A stretch of DNA of 64,000 bases from Fidelibacterota bacterium (GTDB taxonomy: Bacteria; Fidelibacterota; SORT01), in the NCBI GenBank assembly GCA_022571215.1, contig JACZYG010000012.1:1-64000 (forward strand), given 5' to 3'. This document shows positions 39,157-47,562 of this stretch, in pieces. A program made the position numbers and the translations under genes. The notes under the pieces are model-generated. The model did not search any database and was not told the origin of the DNA. It saw only the letters and a program-made list of their open reading frames with translations. How positions within the stretch are numbered: position 1 is the stretch's first letter; each line of letters starts with the position of its first letter.

Positions 39157-41663
39157 TATTCGCATAAAAGTTTCGCCGCTTCAATAATCTGCTCTTCGCT
39201 TATCAAAAATTCTTCCTCCAATGTAGGACTGTAAGGAACGGGTGTATCAAGCGCGCCTAAAACTCTTACCGGAGCGTCAAGATATTCAAAGACTTCCTCG
39301 GCTATTATCGAGGCAACGGATTGACCGATACTTCCGCGTTTGCTGTCTTCGGTGACGATCAATACCTTTCCGGTTTTCGCCACAGATGAGAGAATAGCAT
39401 TCTTATCTAACGGGACAAGCGATCTGAGATCAAGCAGTGTAGAGGAAATACCATTCTCTTTTTCTAACTTGTCTACGGCTTTTAAACATCGGTGCACAAA
39501 CGCCCCGTACGTGATTATCGTAATATCACTGCCCAGACTTTTCAAATGGGCGGTTCCCAAAGGTATCAGGTAATCATCATCTTCCGAAGGGAGAATTTGT
39601 TTTATCCCGGTTGCGCGATAAAGAGCAATGTGTTCATAAAACAATACAGGATTATCATCCCTGATTGCCGATTTGAGCAGACCCTTTGCTTCGATTGGGG
39701 TGGAAGGGCAAACAATTTTGAGACCCGGAGTTCTGTAAAACCACGGTTCCGTGTTTTGCGAGTGAAATGGTCCCGCTTGTCTAAGCCCGCCCCAAGGCAT
39801 TCTTATGGTCAACGGTACGCTGTGATTCCATCTGTAATGAATCTTTGCCGCATTATTGACCAGCTGATTGAATCCGCTCGCGACAAAATCATTGAATTGA
39901 ATTTCGGCAATCGGACGTTTCCCTAACAACGCAGCTCCAACGGAAGCGCCGATGATAGCTGATTCGGAAAGAGGGGTGTTCATAATTCGGTCTCCGAATT
40001 CATTAAGCAGAGATTTTAATATAACAAAAGCGTTACCGTATTTACCTCCTACATCCTCTCCAAGTATGAACGTGTCCGGGTCTCTGTTAAGCTCCTCGCG
40101 AAGAGCTTCGACTATCGCTTCCCAAAATGTTTTCCCGTTTGGTTGAGATTTAAAGCCAATCTCACTTTCGTTGTACCATGAATGGTCTAAATTCTTTATA
40201 GCCATGTTTCTTTTGGACAATAGCTCGGTATGAGATTCAACATCTCCAAGATGATAGGGGGAATCGCCGGCATTCTCCGGTTCAGGCCATGGAGCATCGA
40301 TCAGTTCATTCGCGGCATTTTCAATCTCTTCGCTAATTTCCTCGATAAATTGACTGTTAAGCACGTCATCCAACAGCCCTTCGTTCGTTAATTTCCTTTT
40401 ATAGTTGGCAATAGGGTCTTTCTTTATCCATAAGTCGTAATTATTTTTATCTATATACCCCTTTTCGTTCATCTCCGGGTATTCAATGAACTGATCGGGT
40501 TCAACGCCGAAATACAGCATGTCATCGTGGTGAGCGTGTCCCGCAAATCTCATACATATCAATTCCACGAGAACAGGACCCTCGCCGTTCCTGCAACTTT
40601 CTACCGCTTCAGTGACACCGGCGAACACTGCTTCCGGGTCAGTACCGTCAATTGTAACCCCTCTTATGCCGTAACCTTTTGCTTTCTCCGCGAGAAAATA
40701 CGTTGCATATTGCTCATTGAGGGGAGTGGAGAGAGCGGTCTGATTGTTTTGGACTATAAATACAATCGGCAACTTATGGACAGCCGCAAAATTTATTGCT
40801 TCGTGCCATTCTCCTGTTGAGGTTGCCCCTTCACCGGTACAGTTTATGATCACACGTTTTGTTCCTTTTAACGCTAATCCTATTCCTGTTGACGTCAATG
40901 AGCTAATTGAAATTGGAGCTGAAGGCGGAAGAATTCCACTGTCGAAGTCGCCGATGTGAAAATCTTTTCCGTTCATCGGCTTGCCGACCTTGCCCATCTG
41001 AGCGGCAAGAACATCATAGGAACGCTGACCCATTGCAAGAGCTAAACCAAGATCGCGTATCATAGGAGCGACATAATCACCCATATAAGCAGCGTCTGAG
41101 TCCCGAGCGGATTTATTGTTCTTTAAGCGGATTCCAGCGGCATAAATCGCTTCCTGACCCATTGAGCGAAATCCTTTTCCCTGAAATTGAGTGCCGTCAG
41201 GCGTTTTTATCTCACCTGAGATGAAGAACTTTTTCAATCGGGCATCAAGATACCGTGTATGGAGCATTCCTTTATATATTCGTAATTTTTCTGAATCAGA
41301 TAAAGATATTTTTAACGAGAATCTTTTAAATACTGATGATATGGCTGATATAACGTACTTATTAAAGTTATTATTTAGGTCTATCTGAGATCTTCCGGGA
41401 TAAAATTCCATGTTTGAGCCGATGTATACCATCTTTGAAATGATAGATTCCATCTTATACAAATACTCATTTCGCAGACTCTCAAATTGTTTCTTATCGG
41501 ATAGATCAGGTTTATTTTCTAACAATGATTCTAAAAGATTCAGCATCGGTTTAAGAAGAAGAGGAGCAAGATGAGCGATGGTAGAATTCAGATCCATCCG
41601 AAGCAACAGATCATCCGGTGTATTCGTTTTTTCCGCGAGCGAATTATAGTCTGTTCTGTTCAA
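39153..41663 (-). CDS. Fused alpha/beta 2-oxoacid dehydrogenase E1 (branched-chain type)
   Basis: An 836-residue thiamine-diphosphate enzyme combining both E1 chains. Residues about 130-480 are the alpha chain (KGMLHTRYLDARL, the TPP motif GEGATSTGEWHEAINFAAVHKLPIVFIVQNN, RFAGHAHHDD). About 510-836 are the beta chain (WEAIVEALREELNRDP, FILGEDVGGKYGNAF, TPLSESAIIGASVGAALLG, VTEDSKRGSIGQSVAS, VRVLGALDTPVPYSP). The first ~130 residues are a helical extension with no recognised domain. It would feed acyl groups to a lipoyl E2, which is not in the window. The 3' end overlaps the convergent dehydrogenase gene. Confidence 0.9.
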   Translation of the reverse strand: MNRTDYNSLAEKTNTPDDLLLRMDLNSTIAHLAPLLLKPMLNLLESLLENKPDLSDKKQFESLRNEYLYKMESIISKMVYIGSNMEFYPGRSQIDLNNNFNKYVISAISSVFKRFSLKISLSDSEKLRIYKGMLHTRYLDARLKKFFISGEIKTPDGTQFQGKGFRSMGQEAIYAAGIRLKNNKSARDSDAAYMGDYVAPMIRDLGLALAMGQRSYDVLAAQMGKVGKPMNGKDFHIGDFDSGILPPSAPISISSLTSTGIGLALKGTKRVIINCTGEGATSTGEWHEAINFAAVHKLPIVFIVQNNQTALSTPLNEQYATYFLAEKAKGYGIRGVTIDGTDPEAVFAGVTEAVESCRNGEGPVLVELICMRFAGHAHHDDMLYFGVEPDQFIEYPEMNEKGYIDKNNYDLWIKKDPIANYKRKLTNEGLLDDVLNSQFIEEISEEIENAANELIDAPWPEPENAGDSPYHLGDVESHTELLSKRNMAIKNLDHSWYNESEIGFKSQPNGKTFWEAIVEALREELNRDPDTFILGEDVGGKYGNAFVILKSLLNEFGDRIMNTPLSESAIIGASVGAALLGKRPIAEIQFNDFVASGFNQLVNNAAKIHYRWNHSVPLTIRMPWGGLRQAGPFHSQNTEPWFYRTPGLKIVCPSTPIEAKGLLKSAIRDDNPVLFYEHIALYRATGIKQILPSEDDDYLIPLGTAHLKSLGSDITIITYGAFVHRCLKAVDKLEKENGISSTLLDLRSLVPLDKNAILSSVAKTGKVLIVTEDSKRGSIGQSVASIIAEEVFEYLDAPVRVLGALDTPVPYSPTLEEEFLISEEQIIEAAKLLCEY

Positions 41664-41876
41664 TTATTCAAATATTTATATTATACTTTATCAAGCTGAG
41701 AACACATTTAAAGCGTTTTAAATTAAGAAAGCCAATTTTAATAGTCAATCAGGCATCAGATGTTACTGAATTATTGGAGAGAAGGATATAACGCATATTG
41801 TTACGTCATTATAGCCTTAATAAACTTGACATTATCTGACATCAATCTTAATTTAATTCTTTAATAATTCAAAAAT

Positions 41877-42461
41877 ATGAAACATACCGAAAACGAAATA
41901 CTTGAAGCCTTGAAATCGAATGTAAAATCCGAGGATCTAACAGCAACTCTTCCAGGGATGAGCGAAGGTCAATTGGATGAATTTTTCAATAAGGTATCAT
42001 ATCTTCTTTCAAATAACGTAACTGACAGCGATTCCCCGAAGCGTACGAAGAAGGAGAGCGGGTTAGGACAGACTAATACTTCTATTTTCATTGACGGCGC
42101 AAGCGATAGCAATGAAAATGGGGGAATTGGGATCGTATTTCGGTCTAAAGAAGGGGAGGAATTCCTGATTTCCCGGTCTATAGGAAAAGCAACCAATAAT
42201 GAAGCTGAATATAATTCCTTAATTACGGCTATCGATGAGTCTTTAAAGAATGACTTTAGAAGTATCGAAATATACTCTGATAGCGAGTTACTTGTGAAGC
42301 ATATTCACGGTGAATATAAGGTAAAAGCGCCTAATTTAAAGCCGTTATATGACCGCGCGATGAAATCTATAAGCAAACTTGATAGATTCTCTATCAAATG
42401 GGTTCCAAGAGAAGAAAATACCTTAGCGGATGATCTTGCGAAAAAGGGTTCAAAACTATAA
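41877..42461 (+). CDS. Ribonuclease HI family protein with N-terminal extension
   Basis: At 194 residues, the RNase H fold occupies about 66-194 with all four acidic residues: Asp73 (FIDGASD), Glu109 (TNNEAEY), Asp135 (YSDSELL) and Asp185 (TLADDLA). This is the archaeal/RnhA-like branch with the AEYNSLI motif, which removes RNA from RNA-DNA hybrids. Residues 1-60 form a separate acidic helical region (ENEILEALKSNVKSEDL, GMSEGQLDEFFNKV) of unknown role. It is followed 32 bp later by leuD. A TTGACA box lies at 41826-41831 but its -10 partner is weak. Confidence 0.88.
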   Translation: MKHTENEILEALKSNVKSEDLTATLPGMSEGQLDEFFNKVSYLLSNNVTDSDSPKRTKKESGLGQTNTSIFIDGASDSNENGGIGIVFRSKEGEEFLISRSIGKATNNEAEYNSLITAIDESLKNDFRSIEIYSDSELLVKHIHGEYKVKAPNLKPLYDRAMKSISKLDRFSIKWVPREENTLADDLAKKGSKL

Positions 42462-42493
42462 ATATACTCAGCCATTAAAAGGCGGATAAGCAA

Positions 42494-42985
42494 ATGTTAA
42501 GAGGTAAAATACATAAATATGATGTAGATAATATTGATACCGACCGGATAATACCCGCAAGACACTGTATTACGGTCGATCCTGAGAAACTCGCCGCTCA
42601 TTGTTTAGAAGATCTTGATCCTGAATTCGCCTCAAAGGTTAAAGAGGGAGAGATTTTGGTAGTGGGAGAAAATTTCGGATGTGGAAGCAGTAGGGAAAAT
42701 GCTCCAATAGCCATAAAAGGAGCGGGTATATCAGCGGTAGTAGCAAAAAGCTTTGCCCGGATCTTTTATAGGAACTCGATAAATATAGGATTGCCGATAT
42801 TTGAATCACCTGAAGCGGTAAATGAAATAAAAAAAGACGATATCGTCTCTTTGGACATCACCACAGGCAAGATAATGATCGAATCCTCCAAGAAAGAGTT
42901 TAATTCAGCTCCATTTCCACAGATGATGCAGGATATAATTGCAGCAGGCGGAATGGTAAATTATTTGAAAAATAAGCATAGTTAA
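42494..42985 (+). CDS. leuD: 3-isopropylmalate dehydratase small subunit (short form)
   Basis: At 163 residues, it has the swivelling domain of the aconitase superfamily: [45 protein letters not shown] and [19 protein letters not shown]. The short length and this sequence style belong to the archaeal/thermophile LeuD-HacB subgroup. It isomerises 2- to 3-isopropylmalate together with LeuC, which is not in the window. It precedes the thiolase gene by 7 bp, so leucine-type and acyl-CoA enzymes share a transcript. Confidence 0.9.
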   Translation: MLRGKIHKYDVDNIDTDRIIPARHCITVDPEKLAAHCLEDLDPEFASKVKEGEILVVGENFGCGSSRENAPIAIKGAGISAVVAKSFARIFYRNSINIGLPIFESPEAVNEIKKDDIVSLDITTGKIMIESSKKEFNSAPFPQMMQDIIAAGGMVNYLKNKHS

Positions 42986-42992
42986 GTCATTT

Positions 42993-44183
42993 ATGAATAG
43001 AAGTATAAAAGATTCAAATATAGTATTACTCGAAGGGGTGAGAACGCCATTCGGCTCTTTCGGTGGAAGTTTGAAAAATTTAACGGCTACCGAGCTCGGA
43101 ATAATAGCCGCGAAAGGGGCGATTAAGAAATCCGGTATCCCGGCAGACAGGATAGACAGCATTGTATTCGGTAATGCGTTACAAACGAGCTCTGATGCAA
43201 TATATCTCGCCAGACATGTAGGATTAGGCGCGGGAATACCTGAATCCGCCCCGGCGCTTACGGTTAACCGTCTTTGTGGTTCCGGGTTCGAGGCAATTAT
43301 ACAGGCAGCGCGCACGCTTATTTTAGGAGAAGCGGAATTCGTTTTAGCAGGAGGCGCGGAATCGATGAGCATGGCTCCTCATAGCTCCTGGGGGTTAAGA
43401 TGGGGCTCAAAACTTAAAGATGACGTAATGGTGGACCTGCTCTGGGCATCGTTATATGATCCTGTAGCGGGACTATCAATGGCTCAAACTGCTGAAAAAC
43501 TCGCGGAAGAGAGAAATATCAATAGGGAAGAGGTGGATAACTATGCTCTTTTGAGTCAGACGAGAACTCAAGATGCCATACGAAAGGGTAATTTTGATGA
43601 GGAGCTGGTATTAGTAGTCGATAAGAAAGGGATAGAATTACTATCAACTGATGAGCACCCACGTTCTGATACAACGATAGAAGCCCTTACTAACTTAAGG
43701 TCATACTTTAAGGAGGAGGGCACTATTACGGCAGGAAATGCATCAGGAATATCAGACGGCGCCGCCGCTATGATAGTCACGACTGCTGAAAACGCTGAAA
43801 AAGTTAATGCTAAACCACTTGGACGAATTATTGATTGGGGAATTTCAGGTTGCGACCCGACTCTGATGGGGATTGGACCTGTACCTGCCTCACGGAAAGC
43901 TCTTGAAAGAGCAAATCTGACCCTTGAAGAGATTGATCTTATCGAGGTAAATGAGGCGTTTTCGCCTCAATATCTTGCCGTGGAAAAGGAACTTGGATTA
44001 GATAGAGATAAAACAAATGTGAATGGTGGCGCGATTGCTATCGGGCATCCTTTAGCCGCTACAGGCTCCCGGCTTAGCCTTACTCTCCTTTACGAATTGA
44101 GGAGGCGAGGATTAAAGAGGGGACTCGCCACGGCGTGCATAGGCGGAGGTCAGGGGGCGGCAATTATTTTGGAAACCACATAA
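42993..44183 (+). CDS. Acetyl-CoA C-acyltransferase (thiolase)
   Basis: A 396-residue thiolase. The active-site residues are Cys95 (NRLCGSGFEAI, acyl acceptor), His352 (GHPLAATGSR) and Cys382 (ACIGGGQGAAI). The start LLEGVRTPFGSFGG is typical. It either condenses two acetyl-CoA or cleaves 3-ketoacyl-CoA; direction and chain length cannot be told from sequence. The next gene encodes a 3-hydroxyacyl-CoA dehydrogenase, so they act in sequence, either in beta-oxidation or in butyrate/hydroxybutyrate-type synthesis. Confidence 0.93.
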   Translation: MNRSIKDSNIVLLEGVRTPFGSFGGSLKNLTATELGIIAAKGAIKKSGIPADRIDSIVFGNALQTSSDAIYLARHVGLGAGIPESAPALTVNRLCGSGFEAIIQAARTLILGEAEFVLAGGAESMSMAPHSSWGLRWGSKLKDDVMVDLLWASLYDPVAGLSMAQTAEKLAEERNINREEVDNYALLSQTRTQDAIRKGNFDEELVLVVDKKGIELLSTDEHPRSDTTIEALTNLRSYFKEEGTITAGNASGISDGAAAMIVTTAENAEKVNAKPLGRIIDWGISGCDPTLMGIGPVPASRKALERANLTLEEIDLIEVNEAFSPQYLAVEKELGLDRDKTNVNGGAIAIGHPLAATGSRLSLTLLYELRRRGLKRGLATACIGGGQGAAIILETT

Positions 44184-44217
44184 AAAAAATAAAGTTTAAT
44201 TCATGGAGCAAAATTAA

Positions 44218-45102
44218 ATGGCACTGAAGAAAGTAGGCGTATTGGGATGCGGTCTTATGGGTTCAGGGATCGCTCAGGTTGCCGCGCAATCCGGTTATGA
44301 AGTCGTTGTCCGTGAGGTAAATCAGGAGCTGCTCGACAAAGGATTGGGAAGGATCAAAGACTTTCTTTCTAAGGGCGTTGAAAGAGGAAAGTTAAGTCAA
44401 TCTGATATGGATAAGACCTTTTCTAAAATTGCCGGTACGACAGAGCTCGGCGATCTTTCGGACTGCGATTTAGTGATAGAGGTGATTATCGAAAATATGG
44501 AGCTGAAGGCTCATCTGTATAAGGAACTGAGTGAAGTGTGTAAGCCTGAAACCATTTTTGCGAGTAACACATCGTCGTTATCAATCACCGAGATGGCATC
44601 TCACACCAATAGACCTGATAAAATGGTCGGTCTTCATTTTTTCAATCCTGTTCCGCTGATGAAGTTGGTTGAGGTTGCCAGATGCGTAGCCACAAGTTCT
44701 GAAAGTTTTGACACCGTTTATGAATTTGCTAAATCTCTTGGAAAGACACCCGTAAAGTGCGGCGACACCGCAGGGTTCATAGTCAATCGGCTCCTGGTCC
44801 CGTACTTGTTGGATTCGATACGGCAGTTGGAGAATGGTCTTGCGATGGTGGAAGATATTGATAACGCGCTGAAATTGGGATTGGGATATCCTATGGGTCC
44901 GTTCACACTATTGGATTTTGTGGGAATAGACACAACTTTATATATAGCCGATATAATGTTTGAAGAGTTTAAAGAACATAAGTATGCCGCTCCACCTCTC
45001 ATGAGAAGAATGGTTCATGCAGGGTATTTCGGAAGAAAGTCAGGTAAAGGCTTTTACGATTACACTTCCGAGCCGGCAACGGTTAACGAATTAGGATTAT
45101 AA
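44218..45102 (+). CDS. 3-hydroxyacyl-CoA (3-hydroxybutyryl-CoA) dehydrogenase
   Basis: At 294 residues, it has an N-terminal Rossmann domain (VGVLGCGLMGSGIAQVAAQSGYEVVV) and VIEVIIENMELKAHLYKEL. Then follow the catalytic FASNTSSLSITEMA / GLHFFNPVPLMKLVEV and the C-terminal dimerisation domain (DTAGFIVNRLLVPYL, KLGLGYPMGPFTLLDFVGIDTTL, GRKSGKGFYDY). This is the short, single-function form. It reduces acetoacetyl-CoA or oxidises the hydroxy compound. SD TGGAGCAA lies before ATG 44218, 34 bp after the thiolase. Confidence 0.94.
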   Translation: MALKKVGVLGCGLMGSGIAQVAAQSGYEVVVREVNQELLDKGLGRIKDFLSKGVERGKLSQSDMDKTFSKIAGTTELGDLSDCDLVIEVIIENMELKAHLYKELSEVCKPETIFASNTSSLSITEMASHTNRPDKMVGLHFFNPVPLMKLVEVARCVATSSESFDTVYEFAKSLGKTPVKCGDTAGFIVNRLLVPYLLDSIRQLENGLAMVEDIDNALKLGLGYPMGPFTLLDFVGIDTTLYIADIMFEEFKEHKYAAPPLMRRMVHAGYFGRKSGKGFYDYTSEPATVNELGL

Positions 45103-45116
45103 AAAAAAGGAAATTT

Positions 45117-46184
45117 ATGAAAGCCTTGCTCACGACAGGTGGTCACGGAACGCGGCTTAGACCCTTAACGCATACATTGAACAAGCATCTTATTCCGATA
45201 GCGAATAAACCTATAATACATTATGCTCTTGAATATCTTGCGGAGTCGGGCATAAATGAAGTGGGTGTTGTTACCAAAGACGAGGGATTGGATATCAAAG
45301 AAGCGCTTGGTTCGGGGGAACAATGGGGACTGAATCTTACTTACATTCCTCAAACTTCACCTCGAGGACTCGCTGATGTCGTAAAAATCTCTGAGGATTT
45401 TATCGGTGACAGTCCGTTCGTGTTTTATCTTGGAGATAATATTGTGGTGGGAGGGATCAAGCGATTTCTTGATGCATTCAAAAAATCGGAATCAAATTGT
45501 CATCTTGTGCTCTCCAAAGTCAAAGAACCTCAGCGTTTCGGAGTTCCGGAAATCAGAGGTGATGAAATTGTGTGTATTGAGGAGAAGCCGGATAAACCCA
45601 AAAGCGATTTTGCCGTTACCGGAATCTATTTCTATGACAAGAGCATCTTTGAAGCGGTGAACAGTATAAAACCTTCAAGCAGGGGAGAATTGGAAATTTC
45701 CGACGCGCATCAATACCTCCTGGATAACGGTAAAAAAGTTACGTATTCGGAGATAACAGGTTGGTGGAAAGATACCGGGAAACCCGAGGATCTTTTGGAA
45801 GCGAATCGTCTCGTCCTCGATAAGATGACAGAGGACGAAATTCTTGGAGATGTGAGTTCTGATTCAGAAGTTGTTGGAACTGTAAAGATCGGCAAAAACA
45901 CTATTATAAAGAACAGTCGTATACGCGGACCGGTTATCATCGGAGAGGGGTGCAAAATAGAAAAATCCTTCATCGGTCCTTACACATCCATCCACGACGG
46001 TACGTCAATTTACAAAAGCGCGCTCGAGTTCAGCATCATCTTGCGTAATTGCAACATTTCCAACGTGAGACAGAGAATGGATGGCAGTATTATAGGTGAT
46101 TCGGTTGAAATAGTCAGGAGAACAGAACGACCCCTGACAAATCGTTTTATGATAGCCGATCACAGTCGTGTGGAGATAGTTTAA
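45117..46184 (+). CDS. Glucose-1-phosphate thymidylyltransferase, long form
   Basis: At 355 residues, the nucleotidyltransferase domain is first (TTGGHGTRLRPLTHTLNKHLIPIANKPIIHYALEYL, FVFYLGDNIVVGG). A left-handed beta-helix tail follows (KIGKNTIIKNSRIRGPVIIGEGCKIEKSFIGPYTSI). It matches the long RmlA type that makes dTDP-glucose for sugar antigens or glycosylated products. The other rml genes are absent nearby. SD AAAGGAAA precedes the ATG. A role in LPS or surface sugar supply is inferred. Confidence 0.87.
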   Translation: MKALLTTGGHGTRLRPLTHTLNKHLIPIANKPIIHYALEYLAESGINEVGVVTKDEGLDIKEALGSGEQWGLNLTYIPQTSPRGLADVVKISEDFIGDSPFVFYLGDNIVVGGIKRFLDAFKKSESNCHLVLSKVKEPQRFGVPEIRGDEIVCIEEKPDKPKSDFAVTGIYFYDKSIFEAVNSIKPSSRGELEISDAHQYLLDNGKKVTYSEITGWWKDTGKPEDLLEANRLVLDKMTEDEILGDVSSDSEVVGTVKIGKNTIIKNSRIRGPVIIGEGCKIEKSFIGPYTSIHDGTSIYKSALEFSIILRNCNISNVRQRMDGSIIGDSVEIVRRTERPLTNRFMIADHSRVEIV

Positions 46185-46192
46185 CGCTCATT

Positions 46193-46831
46193 ATGGCGGT
46201 GAAGGAGAAAAAGAAAAAACAATATTTTGTGGGGATAGCCGGAAATATCGGAGCGGGAAAAACGACCCTTACCGATATTATCGCCGATAGTTTCGGCTGG
46301 AAACCGTATTACGAACAGGTTATTAATAATCCCTACTTATCTGATTTTTATGGTGACATGCGTCGATGGTCTTTTAATCTTCAGGTATATTTTCTTTCAA
46401 ACAGATTCAAAACTCATAAAGAGATGGAAGAATCGGGATATTCCTGCGTTCAAGACCGCACGATTTACGAGGACGTTGAAATATTCGCTTATAATCTGCG
46501 GGAAATGGGAAATATGTCAGTGAGAGATTATGATAATTACTGCGAGCTCTTTTCGACAATGACATCTTTTCTTAGTAAGCCGGACTTGATAGTATATCTC
46601 CGGGCAACAACCGATACACTTCTGTCGAGAATAAGCAGCAGGGGAAGGGAATTTGAAAAGACTATTAGCCCTGAATACCTTCACATGCTAAATATAGCTT
46701 ACGAACATTGGATCGATAGGGCAAAAACCGAGCAAAATATCCTTATCGTTGAGACTGATAAAATCAACGTTTTTAAGGATAAGAAAAAACTGCGAAATAT
46801 TCTTGATACTATTCAAGAGTATTGTCCTTGA
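46193..46831 (+). CDS. Deoxynucleoside kinase
   Basis: At 212 residues, it has P-loop GNIGAGKTT (17-25), the lid/active-site CVQDRTIYEDVEIFAYN and LIVYLRATTDTLLSRISSRGREFEKTI. This is the dNK/dGK/dAK family that phosphorylates deoxynucleosides for nucleotide salvage. Base preference cannot be read. It starts 8 bp after the thymidylyltransferase gene. ATG 46193 is followed by a lysine-rich lead (MAVKEKKKKQ). Confidence 0.9.
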   Translation: MAVKEKKKKQYFVGIAGNIGAGKTTLTDIIADSFGWKPYYEQVINNPYLSDFYGDMRRWSFNLQVYFLSNRFKTHKEMEESGYSCVQDRTIYEDVEIFAYNLREMGNMSVRDYDNYCELFSTMTSFLSKPDLIVYLRATTDTLLSRISSRGREFEKTISPEYLHMLNIAYEHWIDRAKTEQNILIVETDKINVFKDKKKLRNILDTIQEYCP

Positions 46832-46938
46832 TTAAGCATAAAGAACGGTATTCAATTAGGAAATGATTTATATCGGCAGTATATTTTATAGCTGTATACC
46901 AAAATGCCCAAGTGTCAGATTAAATTTGATATGAGAGT

Positions 46939-47562
46939 ATGAGAATTGCGATATTTGCTTCCGGCAGCGGCTCCAATGCTGAAGCGATCATTCGCGCGTC
47001 GAAAGATGGAAGATTGTCAGCAGAAATTGGATTGGTGGTAAGTAACAACGCAAGCGCCGGTGTATTGCAAAGAGCAAAAGCGTTTAATGTGAATTCCTGT
47101 GTTAGTGACCAAAGGAATTTTGACAACGAGGAGTCATATAACAGTTCTCTGTTTGGTATACTTGATGACAATGGCATAGATTTTATAGCCCTTGCGGGAT
47201 ATTTAAAATTGATAAAACCTGAAATGATAAAAAAGTACAAGAATAAGATAACTAATATACATCCGGCGCTTCTGCCGTCTTTTGGAGGAAAGGGTTTTTA
47301 CGGTAAAAAAGTACATCAAGCCGTTCTTGAAGCTGGGTGTAAAGTTAGCGGCGTCACAATTCATTTGGTGAGCGAAGCTTATGATAGGGGTCCGATCATT
47401 TCTCAATTGACCGTACCGGTTTTTGAGGATGATAGCCCTGAGTCACTTGCTGCGCGGCTGCTAAAAGTTGAGCATCAAATCTATCCTGAAGCTCTTCAAT
47501 TGTTTGCTGATGACAGAGTGAAAGTAACAAATAACAGTGTGAGAATAATAGATAAAGTATGA
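46939..47562 (+). CDS. purN: Phosphoribosylglycinamide formyltransferase
   Basis: This 207-residue enzyme transfers the formyl group from 10-formyl-THF to GAR in purine synthesis. The N-terminal RIAIFASGSGSNAEAII is typical, and the catalytic Asn and His are in TNIHPALLPSFGG. The catalytic Asp is in SEAYDRGPIISQ (Tyr-Asp-Arg-Gly in place of the common Leu-Asp-x-Gly). It overlaps purH by 4 bp. A 107-bp gap precedes it and presumably holds a promoter. Confidence 0.94.
   Translation: MRIAIFASGSGSNAEAIIRASKDGRLSAEIGLVVSNNASAGVLQRAKAFNVNSCVSDQRNFDNEESYNSSLFGILDDNGIDFIALAGYLKLIKPEMIKKYKNKITNIHPALLPSFGGKGFYGKKVHQAVLEAGCKVSGVTIHLVSEAYDRGPIISQLTVPVFEDDSPESLAARLLKVEHQIYPEALQLFADDRVKVTNNSVRIIDKV

Noticed and set aside
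41826-41854. Promoter candidate TTGACA ... TAATTT before the RNase HI-like gene
   Set aside because: The -35 box is perfect, but the best -10 at 17 bp matches only weakly in an AT-rich stretch, so I did not list it as a feature.
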